Positions 50,289 through 61,485 of a DNA stretch of 64,000 nucleotides are shown piece after piece. The notes beneath the pieces were generated by a model that searched no databases, had not been told where the DNA came from, and saw only the letters and a program-made list of their open reading frames with translations. Positions within the stretch are counted from its first letter, which is position 1. Each line of letters begins with the position of its first letter. The stretch comes from [Anoxybacillus] calidus. GTDB taxonomy: Bacteria > Bacillota > Bacilli > Bacillales > Anoxybacillaceae. The stretch lies in assembly GCF_013760845.1 (NCBI RefSeq), contig NZ_JACDUU010000004.1, forward strand, positions 7,877 through 71,876. The letters are read 5' to 3'. The position numbers were made by a program, and so were the translations under genes.

Positions 50289-51638
50289 TTAAGACTGTAG
50301 AGACGGTTCGATCGATAGTTTGCTTGTTGTATCCTCATTCATGCGACATGCATTTTGTTTTTGCACTTGTACTGCCTCTTCGATGTTAAAAATTTTCATA
50401 AACAGATGAAGTGCTTCTTCTGCGTTTGGCTCTGCTGCCAGCTCTTTCGCGCGCAAAATTGGGTCGCGCAACAATTGATTGATGATGCTTTTGGTATGCT
50501 TATTTAACACTTTCCGATCACGCTCTGACAAATGCGGAAGTTTTCGCTCTATGCTTTGCATCGTCTCCGCTTGAATCGCCATCGCTTTTTCACGCAAAGC
50601 AGCAATAACTGGTACAACCCCAAGCGTGTTGAGCCAATGACGAAACTCAACAATCTCTGATTCAATCATCATTTCAATTTGTTCCGCTGCTCTTTTCCGT
50701 TCCTCTAGATTCGCTTCAACGATTCCTTGTAAGTCGTCAATGTCATATAAAAAGACGCTTTCTAATTCCGCAATGGCTGGATCTAAATCGCGAGGAACGG
50801 CAATATCAACCATGAAAAGCGGACGCCCTTTGCGCATTTTTTCAACATCCATCATCACATCTTTTGTGATAACATAATCTTTCGCACCGGTAGAGCTGAT
50901 TAAAATATCCGCCTCTACAAGCGCGCATTGCAATTCAGAAAGCGGCTTTGCCTGTCCAGAAAAACGTTCTGCCAAATCTTTTGCTTTCTCGAATGTCCGG
51001 TTAATGACTGTCACTTTTTGTACGCCGCTTCCGTAAAGGTTTTGCACCGCTAATTCTCCCATTTTTCCGGCACCTAAAATCAACACATGCTTCGCTTTTA
51101 AATCGCCAAAAATTTTTTTCGCTAACTCAACGGCTGCATAGCTGACAGAAACAGCGTTTGAGCCGATTTCCGTTTCCGAATGGGCCCGCTTGGCAAGTGT
51201 AACCGCTTGCTTGAACAACTGTTTAAAAATCGTACCAATTGTATTTTCTTCTTGAGCAAGAAGAAAGCTTGAACGAACTTGTCCCAAGATTTGCGTTTCT
51301 CCTAAAATCATCGAATCAAGTCCGCAGGTAACGCGGAATAAATGCTCAACAGCCGCTTCATCTTCATATATTTTCAAATATGGAGTAAACGCTTCTTTAT
51401 CAAGATGAAACCAATCTGCCAAAAACGATTTAATATAGTAACGCCCAGTATGCAACTGGTCGACAACAGCGTAAATTTCCGTACGGTTGCACGTAGAAAC
51501 AATGACGTTTTCGAGAATGCCTTTTTTCTCTTTTAACACATTCATCGCTTCAGCTAGTTCTGCTTGGTTAAACGTCAATTTTTCACGAATTTCTACAGGG
51601 GCCGTTTTATAGTTTACGCCGACAACAACAATATGCAC
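50289..51638 (-). CDS. hemA: Glutamyl-tRNA reductase HemA
   Basis: 449 residues. The catalytic cysteine C50 is in STCNRTEIY, the N-terminus is [10 protein letters not shown], the NADPH site is [11 protein letters not shown] and the dimerisation helices are C-terminal. First committed step of C5 heme synthesis. GTG start at 51638 after AGGGGG at nine bases; the nearby ATG is out of frame. First gene of the operon. Confidence 0.97.
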   Translation of the reverse strand: MHIVVVGVNYKTAPVEIREKLTFNQAELAEAMNVLKEKKGILENVIVSTCNRTEIYAVVDQLHTGRYYIKSFLADWFHLDKEAFTPYLKIYEDEAAVEHLFRVTCGLDSMILGETQILGQVRSSFLLAQEENTIGTIFKQLFKQAVTLAKRAHSETEIGSNAVSVSYAAVELAKKIFGDLKAKHVLILGAGKMGELAVQNLYGSGVQKVTVINRTFEKAKDLAERFSGQAKPLSELQCALVEADILISSTGAKDYVITKDVMMDVEKMRKGRPLFMVDIAVPRDLDPAIAELESVFLYDIDDLQGIVEANLEERKRAAEQIEMMIESEIVEFRHWLNTLGVVPVIAALREKAMAIQAETMQSIERKLPHLSERDRKVLNKHTKSIINQLLRDPILRAKELAAEPNAEEALHLFMKIFNIEEAVQVQKQNACRMNEDTTSKLSIEPSLQS

Positions 51639-51683
51639 TTTCCCATACCCCCTAAAACTAAGAGTACATTGTCGTCTTTTTTT

Positions 51684-51689
51684 ATTATA
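51684..51689 (-). promoter_or_regulatory. Extended -10 box of the hem operon
   Basis: TGCTATAAT on the minus strand, an extended -10 element about 45 bp before the hemA start; the -35 region is a poor GTTAAA-like hexamer. No PerR box of the B. subtilis type was recognised. Confidence 0.65.
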
Positions 51690-51731
51690 GCATGTCTATT
51701 TCTTTTTTAACGAAAAAAATGTGAACACAAT

Positions 51732-51759
51732 TTGAAACCGTATGGTAAACTTTTATAAG
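51732..51759 (+). promoter_or_regulatory. Promoter of ysxD-like gene
   Basis: TTGAAA (51732-51737), 16-bp spacer, TATAAG (51754-51759). The leader of about 105 bases contains short GTGTGGG/CCCACA pairings of unknown meaning. Confidence 0.55.
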
Positions 51760-51872
51760 ACAGTGTGGGTGATGTCTAGCTCCCCTCCACTTTTCTAATC
51801 CCCACAATGTGTACCTTAACAAAAAAGCACACATTCATCAAGGCAAGTTCATTTTGAACGAGGAGGACTTCC

Positions 51873-52358
51873 ATGAAAAAACAAGGAATTTTCTCTGGCA
51901 TTATTTTAATTGGATTTGGCCTTTATTTTCTTAGTGAACAGCTTCATTTTCCATTTCTTCACAGCCTTCAAAGCTGGCCTACATTATTAATGATTGTCGG
52001 TCTTGCTTTGCTTGGACAAGCGTATTATGCCAAAGAATATCAACAAATTTTCGCTGGAACGATTTTGTTTGGTTTTGGTCTCCACTTTCATTTTCTGCAA
52101 TATGTCAAGGTGTGGCCAAACGATATTGGAATGCTTCTATTCATTATAGCAATTGGTATGTTACTCCATGCCCAAAAAACAAAATCTGGATTTATTCATG
52201 GCTTATTCTTTTTACTTCTTTCATGCTCCCTGCTTTTTTATAACCGTATCAATCAATGGTTTAATTTTGTTGAAAGCGGAATTTCTGCTTTGTGGAAGTT
52301 CTGGCCTGTTGGATTAATCATTGCTGGCATATATTTATTATTTATAAAAAAAAGGTAA
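51873..52358 (+). CDS. ysxD: YsxD-like membrane protein
   Basis: 161 residues, about six short membrane segments in two repeated pairs; the first and last pairs have the pattern of LiaF/YvqF-type transmembrane domains (GIILIGFGLYFLSEQLHFPF, FWPVGLIIAGIYLLF). AGGAGG six bases before the ATG. Name from its position between hemA and engB; function unknown. Confidence 0.7.
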   Translation: MKKQGIFSGIILIGFGLYFLSEQLHFPFLHSLQSWPTLLMIVGLALLGQAYYAKEYQQIFAGTILFGFGLHFHFLQYVKVWPNDIGMLLFIIAIGMLLHAQKTKSGFIHGLFFLLLSCSLLFYNRINQWFNFVESGISALWKFWPVGLIIAGIYLLFIKKR

Positions 52359-52387
52359 AATATACTATCATTTCCATCTGACGAAAT

Positions 52388-52432
52388 AGAAACACCAGCC
52401 TCATCTAAAATACAAGACTGGTGTTTTTTATT
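52388..52432. terminator. Bidirectional terminator between ysxD and engB
   Basis: AAACACCAG (52390-52398) pairs with CTGGTGTTT (52418-52426), followed by TTTATTATTT on the plus strand. It lies between two convergent genes. Confidence 0.85.
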
Positions 52433-52434
52433 AT

Positions 52435-53016
52435 TTACATCAGTTGCTGTAGCACTGCCCAAGCTTCATCTTTTCCTTGTCCTGTTTCTGATGAAAAGAT
52501 GATGACAGGGTCCCCCTCAACAACATTTAATGTCTCGCGGACGACCTTTACATGCTTTTGCCATTTTCCTCTAGGAATTTTATCTGCTTTTGTCGCGATA
52601 ATAACCGCTGGAATCTCATAATGTTTCAAAAACTCATACATCATCACATCATCTTTTGTTGGTGCGTGGCGCAAATCAACGATAAGAACGACAGCGCGCA
52701 ATTGCTCGCGTGTCGTTAAATATGTCTCAATCATTTTTCCCCATGCTTCCCGTTCCTTTTTGGACACTTTCGCAAAACCATATCCAGGCACATCAACAAA
52801 ATAAAGAGATTCATTAATAAGAAAGAAATTTAACGTTTGTGTTTTTCCCGGTTTTGAAGAGGTTCTCGCCAAGTTTTTCCGATTAACCATTTTATTAATA
52901 AATGAAGACTTTCCGACATTTGAACGGCCCGCTAAAGCAAATTCAGGAAGGTTATTATTAGGATATTGTTCCGGCTTTACTGCACTGATGACAATTTCTG
53001 CACTTGTTACTTTCAT
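52435..53016 (-). CDS. engB: Ribosome biogenesis GTPase EngB (YsxC)
   Basis: 193 residues. G1 [13 protein letters not shown]3 [10 protein letters not shown]4 TKADK, G5 SSETGQG. Essential for 50S assembly. Starts inside the lonA stop (4-base overlap), so coupled to LonA. Confidence 0.97.
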   Translation of the reverse strand: MKVTSAEIVISAVKPEQYPNNNLPEFALAGRSNVGKSSFINKMVNRKNLARTSSKPGKTQTLNFFLINESLYFVDVPGYGFAKVSKKEREAWGKMIETYLTTREQLRAVVLIVDLRHAPTKDDVMMYEFLKHYEIPAVIIATKADKIPRGKWQKHVKVVRETLNVVEGDPVIIFSSETGQGKDEAWAVLQQLM

Positions 53017-55337
53017 CTTTTTTCCCCTACCAATGCATGTTCTAATACTTCATCCAAATGTGAAACAAGGACAAATTGTAAATCTTTTTTCACAATCTCA
53101 GGAATATCATCCAAATCTTTTTCATTTTCTTTCGGTAAAATGATTTTCTTTAATCCGGCGCGATGAGCGCTCAATGTTTTTTCTTTTAGTCCGCCGATTG
53201 GAAGAACGCGTCCACGCAGCGTAATTTCGCCTGTCATGCCAACATAGCGGCTAACAGGACGACCTGTTAAAGCTGAAATTAATGCCGTTGCAATCGTAAT
53301 TCCTGCAGAAGGACCGTCTTTCGGCACTGCCCCTTCAGGCACATGAATGTGAATATCGTATTTTTCATGAAAATTCTCATCAATATTTAAGTCTTTCGCC
53401 TTCGAACGAATATAGCTAAATGCCGCTTGCGCTGATTCTTTCATCACATCGCCCAGTTTTCCTGTTAAGACAAGCTTGCCTTTTCCAGGAGATAAAGATA
53501 CTTCAATCGAGAGCGTATCACCGCCAAACGGCGTATAGGCAAGTCCAGTTGCTACGCCAACTTGGTCTTCCAGTTCCGCCTGCCCGTAACGATATAGGCG
53601 TTTTCCTAAAAATTCCTCAAGGTTTTTCTCTGTAATGACGACGCGTTTACGCTCTTCAGAAACAAGAAGTCTTGCAGCTTTGCGGCAAATGGTAGCAAGT
53701 TTCCGCTCCAATCCACGAACACCGGCTTCCCGCGTATAATAGCGAATGATATGTAAGATCGCTTCATCGCGAATTTGTAACAACCCTTTTTTCAAACCAT
53801 GCTCTTTCAATTGTTTCGGAAGTAAATGCTGCTTGGCAATATGAAGTTTTTCTACTTCCGTATACCCGGCAATCGTAATGACTTCCATTCTATCTAATAA
53901 TGGTCCTGGAATCGTTGCCAAATTGTTCGCTGTCGCAATGAACATCACTTTTGATAAATCGTACGGTTCTTCAATGTAATGATCGCTAAATGCATGATTT
54001 TGTTCAGGGTCTAACACTTCTAACATCGCCGCTGATGGATCACCGCGAAAATCACTTGACATTTTATCAATCTCATCAAGCAAAAACACCGGATTAATCG
54101 TACCAGCTTTTTTCATTCCTTGAATGATTCTTCCTGGCATTGCACCAACATACGTTCGGCGATGACCGCGAATTTCTGATTCATCGCGAACACCACCTAA
54201 CGAGATTCTTACAAAATGACGGTTGAGCGATTTCGCAATGGAGCGCGCTAACGATGTTTTCCCGACGCCCGGAGGTCCTGCTAAACAGAGAATCGGACCT
54301 TTTAACGATTTTGTTAACTGCTGTACCGCTAAATATTCGAGCACCCGCTCTTTTACCTTTTCTAATCCGTAATGTTCTTCATTTAAAATCGTTTCCGCTC
54401 TTTTAATATCGTGAATATCTTCCGTCTGTTTTGTCCATGGAAGGGCAATAAGCCAGTCAAGATAATTACGGATAACAGCACTTTCCGCTGAAGTGGAAGG
54501 AATTTTTTCATACCGTTCCAGCTCTTTTAACGCCGTTTCTTTTACATGATTGGGCATACCTGCTGCTTCAATCTTTTCTTTGAGCTCTTCCACTTCCCCC
54601 GTTTTTCCTTCTTTTTCACCAAGCTCTTTTTGAATCGCCTTCATTTGTTCACGCAAATAATATTCTTTTTGCGTCCGCTCCATCGATTGTTTAACGCGCA
54701 TACTAATTTTTTTCTCAAGCTCTAATACTTCCTTTTCATTATGAAGAATTTGAATAATTTTATTGACGCGCTCTTTCACGTCGATTGTTTCTAATATGTC
54801 CTGCTTTTCTTCTAGTTTGAGCGGTAAATGTGAAGCGATAATATCCGCCATGCGCCCCGGCTCGTCAATATCGACAACAGACGCATAGAAATCATTGGAA
54901 TTTTTTTTAGAAAGATGTATGTATTGTTCAAAATATTCAAGCATCATTCTTCTTAATGCTTCATCTTCAAGATCTTTTGCCTTTTTATCTGCAAACTTTT
55001 GCACTTTAACGACAAAGCAAGGTTCTTCAGCTATTGTTTCAACGATTTTTGCCCGTGCTATTCCTTCAACTAGCACACGGAACGTTCCATTTGGCAGTTT
55101 TAATAGTTGTTTTACACGAGCTAACGTTCCCATTTCATACATTTCATCTATTTCCGGCTCATCAATGGAAACATCTTTTTGCGATGTTAACAAAATAATA
55201 TTGTCTTCCACCATTGCCTTTTCAAGGGCTTGAACGGATTTCTCGCGCCCTACATCAAGGTGCAACACCATCGTTGGAAAAACAAGCAAACCTCTTAGCG
55301 GCAGGAGGGGGACGATGCTCTCTTTCTTTCTAGCCAT
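53013..55337 (-). CDS. lonA: ATP-dependent protease LonA
   Basis: 774 residues. N-terminal substrate-binding domain (about 1-310), AAA+ with [13 protein letters not shown], and the C-terminal peptidase with catalytic Ser in KDGPSAGIT and Lys in [13 protein letters not shown]. Degrades misfolded and regulatory proteins. The ATG at 55337 (MARKKES) follows GGAGGTG; the ATG at 55352 lacks one. Confidence 0.97.
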   Translation of the reverse strand: MARKKESIVPLLPLRGLLVFPTMVLHLDVGREKSVQALEKAMVEDNIILLTSQKDVSIDEPEIDEMYEMGTLARVKQLLKLPNGTFRVLVEGIARAKIVETIAEEPCFVVKVQKFADKKAKDLEDEALRRMMLEYFEQYIHLSKKNSNDFYASVVDIDEPGRMADIIASHLPLKLEEKQDILETIDVKERVNKIIQILHNEKEVLELEKKISMRVKQSMERTQKEYYLREQMKAIQKELGEKEGKTGEVEELKEKIEAAGMPNHVKETALKELERYEKIPSTSAESAVIRNYLDWLIALPWTKQTEDIHDIKRAETILNEEHYGLEKVKERVLEYLAVQQLTKSLKGPILCLAGPPGVGKTSLARSIAKSLNRHFVRISLGGVRDESEIRGHRRTYVGAMPGRIIQGMKKAGTINPVFLLDEIDKMSSDFRGDPSAAMLEVLDPEQNHAFSDHYIEEPYDLSKVMFIATANNLATIPGPLLDRMEVITIAGYTEVEKLHIAKQHLLPKQLKEHGLKKGLLQIRDEAILHIIRYYTREAGVRGLERKLATICRKAARLLVSEERKRVVITEKNLEEFLGKRLYRYGQAELEDQVGVATGLAYTPFGGDTLSIEVSLSPGKGKLVLTGKLGDVMKESAQAAFSYIRSKAKDLNIDENFHEKYDIHIHVPEGAVPKDGPSAGITIATALISALTGRPVSRYVGMTGEITLRGRVLPIGGLKEKTLSAHRAGLKKIILPKENEKDLDDIPEIVKKDLQFVLVSHLDEVLEHALVGEKR

Positions 55338-55371
55338 TATGAACACCTCCATATCTCATTCCTATTCGTCT

Positions 55372-55400
55372 ATTGTATAGCACGTTGTAATGTTTGTAAA
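55372..55400 (-). promoter_or_regulatory. Promoter of lonA-engB
   Basis: TTTACA (complement of 55395-55400), 17-bp spacer, TACAAT (complement of 55372-55377). No CtsR-type direct repeat was seen near it. Confidence 0.65.
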
Positions 55401-55476
55401 ATCGTATCACTTGTTCGATTACAGTCTCATCATAAAAGAGGCAACGAGCTTTTAAGAATGGTTCCATACAAACAAA

Positions 55477-55519
55477 GTTCGACTTCGATCAAACGGAATG
55501 GACCGGGTCGAAGCCGAAC
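55477..55519 (-). terminator. Hairpin after lonB
   Basis: GTTCGACTTCGA (55477-55488) with TCGAAGCCGAAC (55508-55519), one G-U pair; on the minus strand followed by TTTGTTTG. Weak U-run, probably a terminator of lonB. Confidence 0.65.
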
Positions 55520-55526
55520 ATAATCG

Positions 55527-57188
55527 TTAAATCGATTCTTTTTCAGAAATAGGAGCTGACGCCGGAATAACGTGTTCACCACTTTTAGCCAAGGCAATGG
55601 CAAACACTTCGCGCAAATGACGAACAGGGATGATTTCAATTCCTTCCATTTCTTTCAAAATGGATTGCATATTGTCTGCAGGAATAATCACCTTTTTTGC
55701 TCCTGCTTGTTTGGCCGCTTTAATTTTTGGAAGTATGCCGCCAATCGGTTTCACGTTACCATGAATACTAATTTCTCCAGTCATCGCCACCGTGCGATCT
55801 ACAGGGATGTTATGGATAGCCGAATAAATCCCGGTTGCCATTGCAATTCCGGCTGATGGACCGTCAATTGGAATCCCGCCTGGAAAATTCACGTGAATAT
55901 CATAAAGATTAGCCGGTACTCCCATCGAACGCAAGACGGTAATAACATTTTCAATCGAACCACGCGCCATACTTTTTCTTCTTATCGATTTTTCGCGGCT
56001 GCCAATGCTTTCTTCCTCAACAATCCCGGTAATATTAATCGATCCTTTTTCTTTTGCTGGCAGAACTGTTACTTCAATCTCTAATAGCGCTCCCATATTG
56101 GGGCCATATACTGCTAAACCGTTCACTAATCCGATGGTTGATTTCTCGGCAATTTTCTTTTCGTATCTTGGTGATAACTGACTGGAGTGAATCACCCACT
56201 CAATATCCCTTTCCAATATTGCTTCACGCTTTTCAGAAATGGCAAGACCAGCAGCAATTTGCATCATATTTACTGCTTCGCGGCCATTGCGGGCATATGC
56301 AGCAAGCGTCCGAATACCATTCTCCGAGACCTTTAGGCGTACTTTTTCTGCAGCTTTACGGGCAATAAGCGTAATTTCCTCTTGATCAAGTTCACGGAAA
56401 AACACTTCTAAACAACGTGAGCGAATCGCAGGCGGTATTTCATTTGGTGTCCTTGTCGTTGCACCAATAAGGCGAAAATCAGCAGGTAACCCGTTTTGAA
56501 AAATATCGTGAATATGGCTTGGAATCTGTTGATTTTCTTCACTGTAATAAGCACTTTCAAAAAATACTTTTCGGTCTTCAAGCACTTTTAATAATTTATT
56601 CATTTGAATCGGGTGAAGTTCTCCAATTTCATCAATGAACAATACCCCGCCATGCGCATGAGTGACCGCCCCTTGTTTAGGCTGTGGAATCCCCGCCTGT
56701 CCCATCGCTCCTGCCCCTTGGTAAATCGGGTCATGAACAGAGCCAATGAGCGGATCAGCAATGCCACGCTCATCAAATCGCGCTGTTGTCGCATCTAATT
56801 CAATAAAGACAGCGTTCTTTTTAAAAGGAGAAAGCGGATTTTTTTTCGCTTCTTCCAATACAAGACGAGCAGCAGCTGTCTTCCCAACTCCTGGTGGTCC
56901 GTAAATGATGACATGTTGTGGGTTAGGACCACATAATGCTGCCTTTAATGCTTTAATTCCGTCTTCTTGTCCGACAATGTCTTCAAAGCTTTTCGGTCTT
57001 ACTTTTTCTGCCAATGGCTCTGTCAATGAAATGGAGCGCATTTTTCTCAACTGTTCCATTTCTTTTCGCGATTCTTTATCAATAGAAATTTTTTGGGTTC
57101 TTTGACTTCTTAGCAAATTCCAAAAGTATAGCCCGATAATAACCCCGAAAAATAATTGTACGAATAAAGCAAGGCTCGTCCAGTCCAT
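55527..57188 (-). CDS. lonB: Sporulation-linked membrane protease LonB
   Basis: 553 residues. One N-terminal membrane segment (about 5-25, LALFVQLFFGVIIGLYF), AAA+ with [13 protein letters not shown], and the Lon peptidase domain with Ser in IDGPSAGIAM and Lys in KAAKQAGAKKVIIP. Lacks the LonA N-domain. In B. subtilis it is made in the forespore under sigma-F. The ATG at 57188 (MDWTSLALFVQ) was chosen after AGGAGG over TTG at 57194. Confidence 0.95.
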   Translation of the reverse strand: MDWTSLALFVQLFFGVIIGLYFWNLLRSQRTQKISIDKESRKEMEQLRKMRSISLTEPLAEKVRPKSFEDIVGQEDGIKALKAALCGPNPQHVIIYGPPGVGKTAAARLVLEEAKKNPLSPFKKNAVFIELDATTARFDERGIADPLIGSVHDPIYQGAGAMGQAGIPQPKQGAVTHAHGGVLFIDEIGELHPIQMNKLLKVLEDRKVFFESAYYSEENQQIPSHIHDIFQNGLPADFRLIGATTRTPNEIPPAIRSRCLEVFFRELDQEEITLIARKAAEKVRLKVSENGIRTLAAYARNGREAVNMMQIAAGLAISEKREAILERDIEWVIHSSQLSPRYEKKIAEKSTIGLVNGLAVYGPNMGALLEIEVTVLPAKEKGSINITGIVEEESIGSREKSIRRKSMARGSIENVITVLRSMGVPANLYDIHVNFPGGIPIDGPSAGIAMATGIYSAIHNIPVDRTVAMTGEISIHGNVKPIGGILPKIKAAKQAGAKKVIIPADNMQSILKEMEGIEIIPVRHLREVFAIALAKSGEHVIPASAPISEKESI

Positions 57189-57296
57189 CGTCAAATATCC
57201 TCCTGCATGATCTATATTTTTAGTATGTATAGTATCTCCTTGCAGAAGGTGGAATAAACGAAAAAAACTACGAAATAATCAAGCAGGAAAAAAGGA

Positions 57297-57349
57297 AAGG
57301 GGCTACTCTTTCCTTTGGATTGTTATGAATCGGAAAGGAGTAGCCCCTT
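57297..57349 (-). terminator. Terminator of clpX
   Basis: AAGGGGCTACTCTTTCC (57297-57313) pairs with GGAAAGGAGTAGCCCCTT (57332-57349) with one bulge, followed on the minus strand by TTTTTTCC. Confidence 0.9.
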
Positions 57350-57367
57350 GAAATCATTCTACTCTAA

Positions 57368-58633
57368 TTATGCGGTTGTTTTTTTACTTTCTTCTACAAT
57401 TGTTCCGTCGTGGCGAATCAATTTTGGCGGCATGTTTCCGCGTACTGTCTCCGCAGTAATGATACATTTTTTTACATCTTCTCGAGAAGGAAGCTCAAAC
57501 ATCACATCGAGCATAATTCCTTCAATAATGGAGCGAAGACCGCGCGCGCCTGTTTTACGTTCAATCGCTTTTTTCGCAATTTCTTTTAACGCTTCCTCTT
57601 CAAACTCAAGCTCCACATCATCTAACTCCAGCATCTTTTGATATTGCTTCACAAGCGCATTTTTCGGTTTTGTCAAAATATCAATGAGCGCTTCTTCATC
57701 TAATTGTTCAAGGGTTGTAATGACCGGCAAGCGTCCGATAAATTCTGGAATTAAACCAAATTTCAGCAAATCTTCTGGAAGCACTTTAGATAATAACGCT
57801 TTGTCGTCAAGTTCCTCTTGATTCACCTCAGTACCAAAGCCGATGACTTTCTTGCCAAGACGACGTTTAATAATCGGTTCAATGCCGTCAAACGCACCGC
57901 CGCAAATGAAAAGAATATTCGTTGTATCGATTTGAATGAATTCTTGATGCGGGTGTTTACGGCCGCCTTGCGGAGGTACACTTGCAATAGTTCCTTCTAA
58001 AATTTTTAAAAGTGCCTGCTGTACCCCTTCTCCTGATACATCGCGCGTAATGGACGGATTTTCTGATTTGCGGGCAATCTTATCAATTTCATCAATATAA
58101 ATAATCCCTTTTTCTGCTTTTTCTACATCATAATCAGCAGCCTGAATTAATTTTAAAAGAATATTTTCTACGTCTTCACCGACATAACCAGCTTCTGTTA
58201 AAGATGTAGCATCGGCAATCGCAAACGGTACATTTAAAATGCGAGCAAGCGTCTGGGCAAGCAGTGTTTTTCCGCTTCCTGTCGGTCCAATCATTAAAAT
58301 GTTACTTTTTGATAATTCCACATCATCAATTTTGCTGTTGGAGTTAATTCGTTTGTAATGGTTATAAACCGCTACCGCAAGTGATTTCTTCGCGGCGTCT
58401 TGCCCGATGACATATTCATCTAAAATTTCGCGAATTTCCTTTGGTTTCGGAACATCTTTAAACTCCACTTCTTCTTCGTTGCCTAATTCTTCTTCCACAA
58501 TCTCTGTACACAACTCAATGCACTCATCGCATATGTATACGCCTGGACCAGCGACTAATTTGCGAACTTGGTCTTGCGTTTTTCCACAGAAAGAACATTT
58601 TAGCTGTCCTTTCTCATCGTTGAACTTAAACAT
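57368..58633 (-). CDS. clpX: ClpX, ATPase subunit of ClpXP
   Basis: 421 residues. N-terminal zinc finger ([10 protein letters not shown]...CDECIELC), Walker [13 protein letters not shown], Walker [11 protein letters not shown], pore loop GYVG, and the ClpP-docking loop VIGFG. The ATG at 58633 ([10 protein letters not shown]) follows GGGGTG; the frame to 58699 is leader. Between tig and lonB, as in B. subtilis. Confidence 0.97.
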   Translation of the reverse strand: MFKFNDEKGQLKCSFCGKTQDQVRKLVAGPGVYICDECIELCTEIVEEELGNEEEVEFKDVPKPKEIREILDEYVIGQDAAKKSLAVAVYNHYKRINSNSKIDDVELSKSNILMIGPTGSGKTLLAQTLARILNVPFAIADATSLTEAGYVGEDVENILLKLIQAADYDVEKAEKGIIYIDEIDKIARKSENPSITRDVSGEGVQQALLKILEGTIASVPPQGGRKHPHQEFIQIDTTNILFICGGAFDGIEPIIKRRLGKKVIGFGTEVNQEELDDKALLSKVLPEDLLKFGLIPEFIGRLPVITTLEQLDEEALIDILTKPKNALVKQYQKMLELDDVELEFEEEALKEIAKKAIERKTGARGLRSIIEGIMLDVMFELPSREDVKKCIITAETVRGNMPPKLIRHDGTIVEESKKTTA

Positions 58634-58672
58634 CGTTTCACCCCTTGTTATATAAATACAAAGATACCGATT

Positions 58673-58701
58673 ATTATATGTACTTTTGCAACAACTCATA
58701 A
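58673..58701 (-). promoter_or_regulatory. Possible clpX promoter
   Basis: TTATGA (complement of 58696-58701), 17-bp spacer, TATAAT (complement of 58673-58678). Good -10, modest -35. Confidence 0.55.
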
Positions 58702-58839
58702 AACGGTGACAAAAAACATTATGTAATGGTCATTGTATCATAAATTACTATAAAAACGCTAACAAAAAATACAAATGTATTAGAAAAATTAGAAAATTCG
58801 AACTTATATTCCTTATGAACAGTGTTTTTCTGTATTAAA

Positions 58840-58870
58840 GAACAAGGCACGATCATCTCGCGCCTTGTTC
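58840..58870 (-). terminator. Terminator of tig
   Basis: GAACAAGGC (58840-58848) with GCCTTGTTC (58862-58870) around a 13-base loop. Only a short U-run follows; it lies just after the tig stop. Confidence 0.75.
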
Positions 58871-58882
58871 TTCTACTTATTA

Positions 58883-60169
58883 TTATGCAACAATTTTGCT
58901 GTTTTCAACAAGAAAATCAATTGCTTTTCTTAATTTTAAATCCTCTTTAATGCCTTCAAGGCTTCCTAACATTTTCTTTAAGTTTTCAACTTCGATGCCG
59001 TACATTTTAGACATTTCTTCTAATTCTTTATTGACATCTTCTTCTGTCACTTCAATATTTTCTGCTTTTGCAATTGCTTCCAGTGTCAAGGAGACGCGTA
59101 CACGCTTTTCAGCATCTTCTTTCATTTGTTCGCGCAATGCAGCTTCATCCTGACCTGAGAATTGATAATATAACTCAAGATTTAAGCCTTGCATTTGCAA
59201 ACGTTGTTCAAATTCACTTAACATGCGGTCTGTTTCATTTTTAATCATCACTTCAGGAATATCGATCTCTGCATTTTCCGCTGCTTTTTCTACTACAGTG
59301 TTGCGAAGCGTTGTTTCTGCTTCATTCTTTTTTGTTTCTTCTAGTCTTTGTTTAATTTTTGCTTTTAATTCATCAAGTGTTTCTACCTCTTCATCTACGT
59401 CTTTTGCAAACTCATCATCAAGCTCTGGAAGTTGTTTCGTTTTAATTTCGTGAACTTTAATTTTGAATGTAGCTGGTTTTCCTGCCAATTCTTTTGCATG
59501 ATATTCTTCTGGGAATGTTACTTCGATTTCTTTTTCAGCGCCAGCTTCTAAACCTACTAATTGCTCTTCAAAACCAGGAATGAACGTGCCAGAGCCGATT
59601 TCTAAAGAATAGTTTTCGCCTTTTCCACCTTCGAATGCTTCACCGTTCACAAAACCTTCGAAATCAATCACAGCTGTGTCGCCGTTTTCAATTTTGCCGC
59701 CTTCTTTTACAACTAATTCAGCATGACGTTCTTGAAGACGTTTAAGTTCATTTTCTACATCTTCATCTGTTACAGTTGTATCGATTTTTTCAACTTCGAG
59801 ACCTTTATATTCACCTAGTTTGACTTCTGGTTTTACTGTCACTTTTGCCGTAAAGATTAAGCTTTTTCCTTTTTCCATTTGCTCGATGTCGATTTCAGGA
59901 CGATCCACAGGCTCAATTCCTGTCTCTTCGATAGCTTTTGCATATGCTTCAGGCAATAAAATATCTAAAGCGTCTTGGTAAAGTGCTTCCACACCGAAAC
60001 GCTTCTCAAAAAGAGCGCGTGGAACTTTTCCTTTACGGAATCCTGGAACATTAATTTTTTTCACTACTTTTTTGAATGCTGCATCTAAACCTTCATTCAC
60101 TTTTTCTGCATCTACTTCAACTGTAAGAACACCTTGGTTCCCTTCGAGCTTTTCCCATTTTGCAGACAT
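58883..60169 (-). CDS. tig: Trigger factor
   Basis: 428 residues. Ribosome-binding N-domain with [19 protein letters not shown], the FKBP-type prolyl isomerase domain (about 150-245, [20 protein letters not shown]) and the helical C-domain. Nascent-chain chaperone. The ATG at 60169 ([13 protein letters not shown]) follows TTGGAGGG; the frame to 60289 is leader. Confidence 0.97.
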   Translation of the reverse strand: MSAKWEKLEGNQGVLTVEVDAEKVNEGLDAAFKKVVKKINVPGFRKGKVPRALFEKRFGVEALYQDALDILLPEAYAKAIEETGIEPVDRPEIDIEQMEKGKSLIFTAKVTVKPEVKLGEYKGLEVEKIDTTVTDEDVENELKRLQERHAELVVKEGGKIENGDTAVIDFEGFVNGEAFEGGKGENYSLEIGSGTFIPGFEEQLVGLEAGAEKEIEVTFPEEYHAKELAGKPATFKIKVHEIKTKQLPELDDEFAKDVDEEVETLDELKAKIKQRLEETKKNEAETTLRNTVVEKAAENAEIDIPEVMIKNETDRMLSEFEQRLQMQGLNLELYYQFSGQDEAALREQMKEDAEKRVRVSLTLEAIAKAENIEVTEEDVNKELEEMSKMYGIEVENLKKMLGSLEGIKEDLKLRKAIDFLVENSKIVA

Positions 60170-60303
60170 ATTTTTCCCTCCAACACCTATTAAATTATAG
60201 CTAAGATAATGAATGTCCAACATACATTTCATTATCCGATTCAACGATTGTAATGTATGTAGGATTGCTGAAATATAAAAGATATGCACAATACAACCAC
60301 TAT

Positions 60304-60331
60304 ATTATAACATACGCTGAGTTGCTTTCAA
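60304..60331 (-). promoter_or_regulatory. Promoter of tig
   Basis: TTGAAA (complement of 60326-60331), 16-bp spacer with extended TGT, TATAAT (complement of 60304-60309). Transcript leader of about 130 bases. Confidence 0.75.
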
Positions 60332-60345
60332 CAGAAATCATGTAT

Positions 60346-61344
60346 TCAAAATCGAGAAATTTCTTCTATTTCCCAAATCGATTGACAAAGAGGTTGGATT
60401 TGTTCATACGAAACGCCATAAAGTTCTGCGATATTTTTCTTATTGATTTTCACTCCTTGATACTTGCACGCTGTGATATGCAAGACGGCGGCCCATTGTC
60501 TATTTGCCTCGCTTTTTGGAATAAACGGATAAAGTATATACAAATAACGAAGCCAAATACTTTCTGCCAAATTGTACAAACTCGGACTTTCTATGCCAAG
60601 TTGTTTTTCTAATATATGTAGCACTTCACTCGCAAAATCAGATTGCATGTTTTCGTCCAGTTCACTTGGAATAATCGTTAATGTATCACCAAATTTTTTG
60701 ACAACGATACGTTCAGAAATTCGTTTTGAAATAAGCAGCTGTAATATCATCGTTTTTGTGAGCGGATTGTTCTTTTCATCTGCTAAATATTGCTTAAGAA
60801 TCGGAAGAACTGAATCAATGTCTTCTTTTTCAAGCTGCTTAATGATGTTCATATGCTCAGTTGTATCATCTGATTGCAGTAATAGCTGCACCAATCGTGT
60901 TGCTTCTTCTCTTTTTATGTCAATAGACGTTTGGTCGCTCATTTTTGTGCTGAAATGAAGTAAATTGATTAAATTTTGCCGAAACGCCGGATCCATATTA
61001 TCGCTCTCTTCAAGAACAGCTTGAATCGTCATTATAACCTCTTCATACTGTTGTAAATGAATTAGAATCGACAAATAAATTTGCAAAATTTGAAAATAGT
61101 CGCCTTTCCCTTCTTGCAGTATCTTGTAACAACGTTCCTTCGCCTGCTCCAGCTTTCCAAGTTCCAATAAGCAAAGAACGATGCCAAGTTCCACATCTGC
61201 ATCAGTGGAATCTAATTCATAAGCTTCTTGCAACAAAGAAAGAGCTTCTTTATATTTTTTCGCCTGTAATCGTTCTAATCCCTTTTCTACCAAGCGTTCT
61301 TTTAATTTAGGAAAATGAATAATTTTTCCTTTTTGCTTGTCCAT
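60346..61344 (-). CDS. ysoA: TPR protein YsoA
   Basis: 332 residues. N-terminal TPR pairs (about 15-110: GLERLQAKKYKEALSLLQEA, LLELGKLEQAKERCYKIL). The helical C-terminus ends in a short segment (INKKNIAELYGVSYEQIQPL). Cytoplasmic; function unknown in the family. Name from position between tig and leuD as in B. subtilis and similar length. Confidence 0.82.
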   Translation of the reverse strand: MDKQKGKIIHFPKLKERLVEKGLERLQAKKYKEALSLLQEAYELDSTDADVELGIVLCLLELGKLEQAKERCYKILQEGKGDYFQILQIYLSILIHLQQYEEVIMTIQAVLEESDNMDPAFRQNLINLLHFSTKMSDQTSIDIKREEATRLVQLLLQSDDTTEHMNIIKQLEKEDIDSVLPILKQYLADEKNNPLTKTMILQLLISKRISERIVVKKFGDTLTIIPSELDENMQSDFASEVLHILEKQLGIESPSLYNLAESIWLRYLYILYPFIPKSEANRQWAAVLHITACKYQGVKINKKNIAELYGVSYEQIQPLCQSIWEIEEISRF

Positions 61345-61434
61345 TTCAATCCGCCTTTAACCAATTTGCTTTACAGTTTACCAATGTTTTTTTGGAAACA
61401 CAAGCAAACATATCATTTACATTGATATAAAAAA

Positions 61435-61478
61435 GGGCTAGACTTCTCTGAAAAGATCTTTTCAGAGAAGTCTAGCCC
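61435..61478 (-). terminator. 44-bp perfect palindrome after leuD
   Basis: GGGCTAGACTTCTCTGAAAAGA and its exact complement meet without a spacer around a central GATC. A run of A on its left side gives the minus-strand U-run. Terminator of the ilv-leu operon. Confidence 0.92.
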
Positions 61479-61485
61479 CTTATAT

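Noticed and set aside
52421-52621. Small plus-strand gene after ysxD
   Set aside because: Antisense to engB, no ribosome binding site and starts within the terminator.
55353-55526. A CtsR-type heat-shock operator before lonA
   Set aside because: No GGTCAAA direct repeats were found around the lonA promoter.
60170-60289. N-terminal extension of trigger factor from 60289
   Set aside because: It lies in the leader after the promoter and has no family match; the ATG at 60169 has TTGGAGGG.
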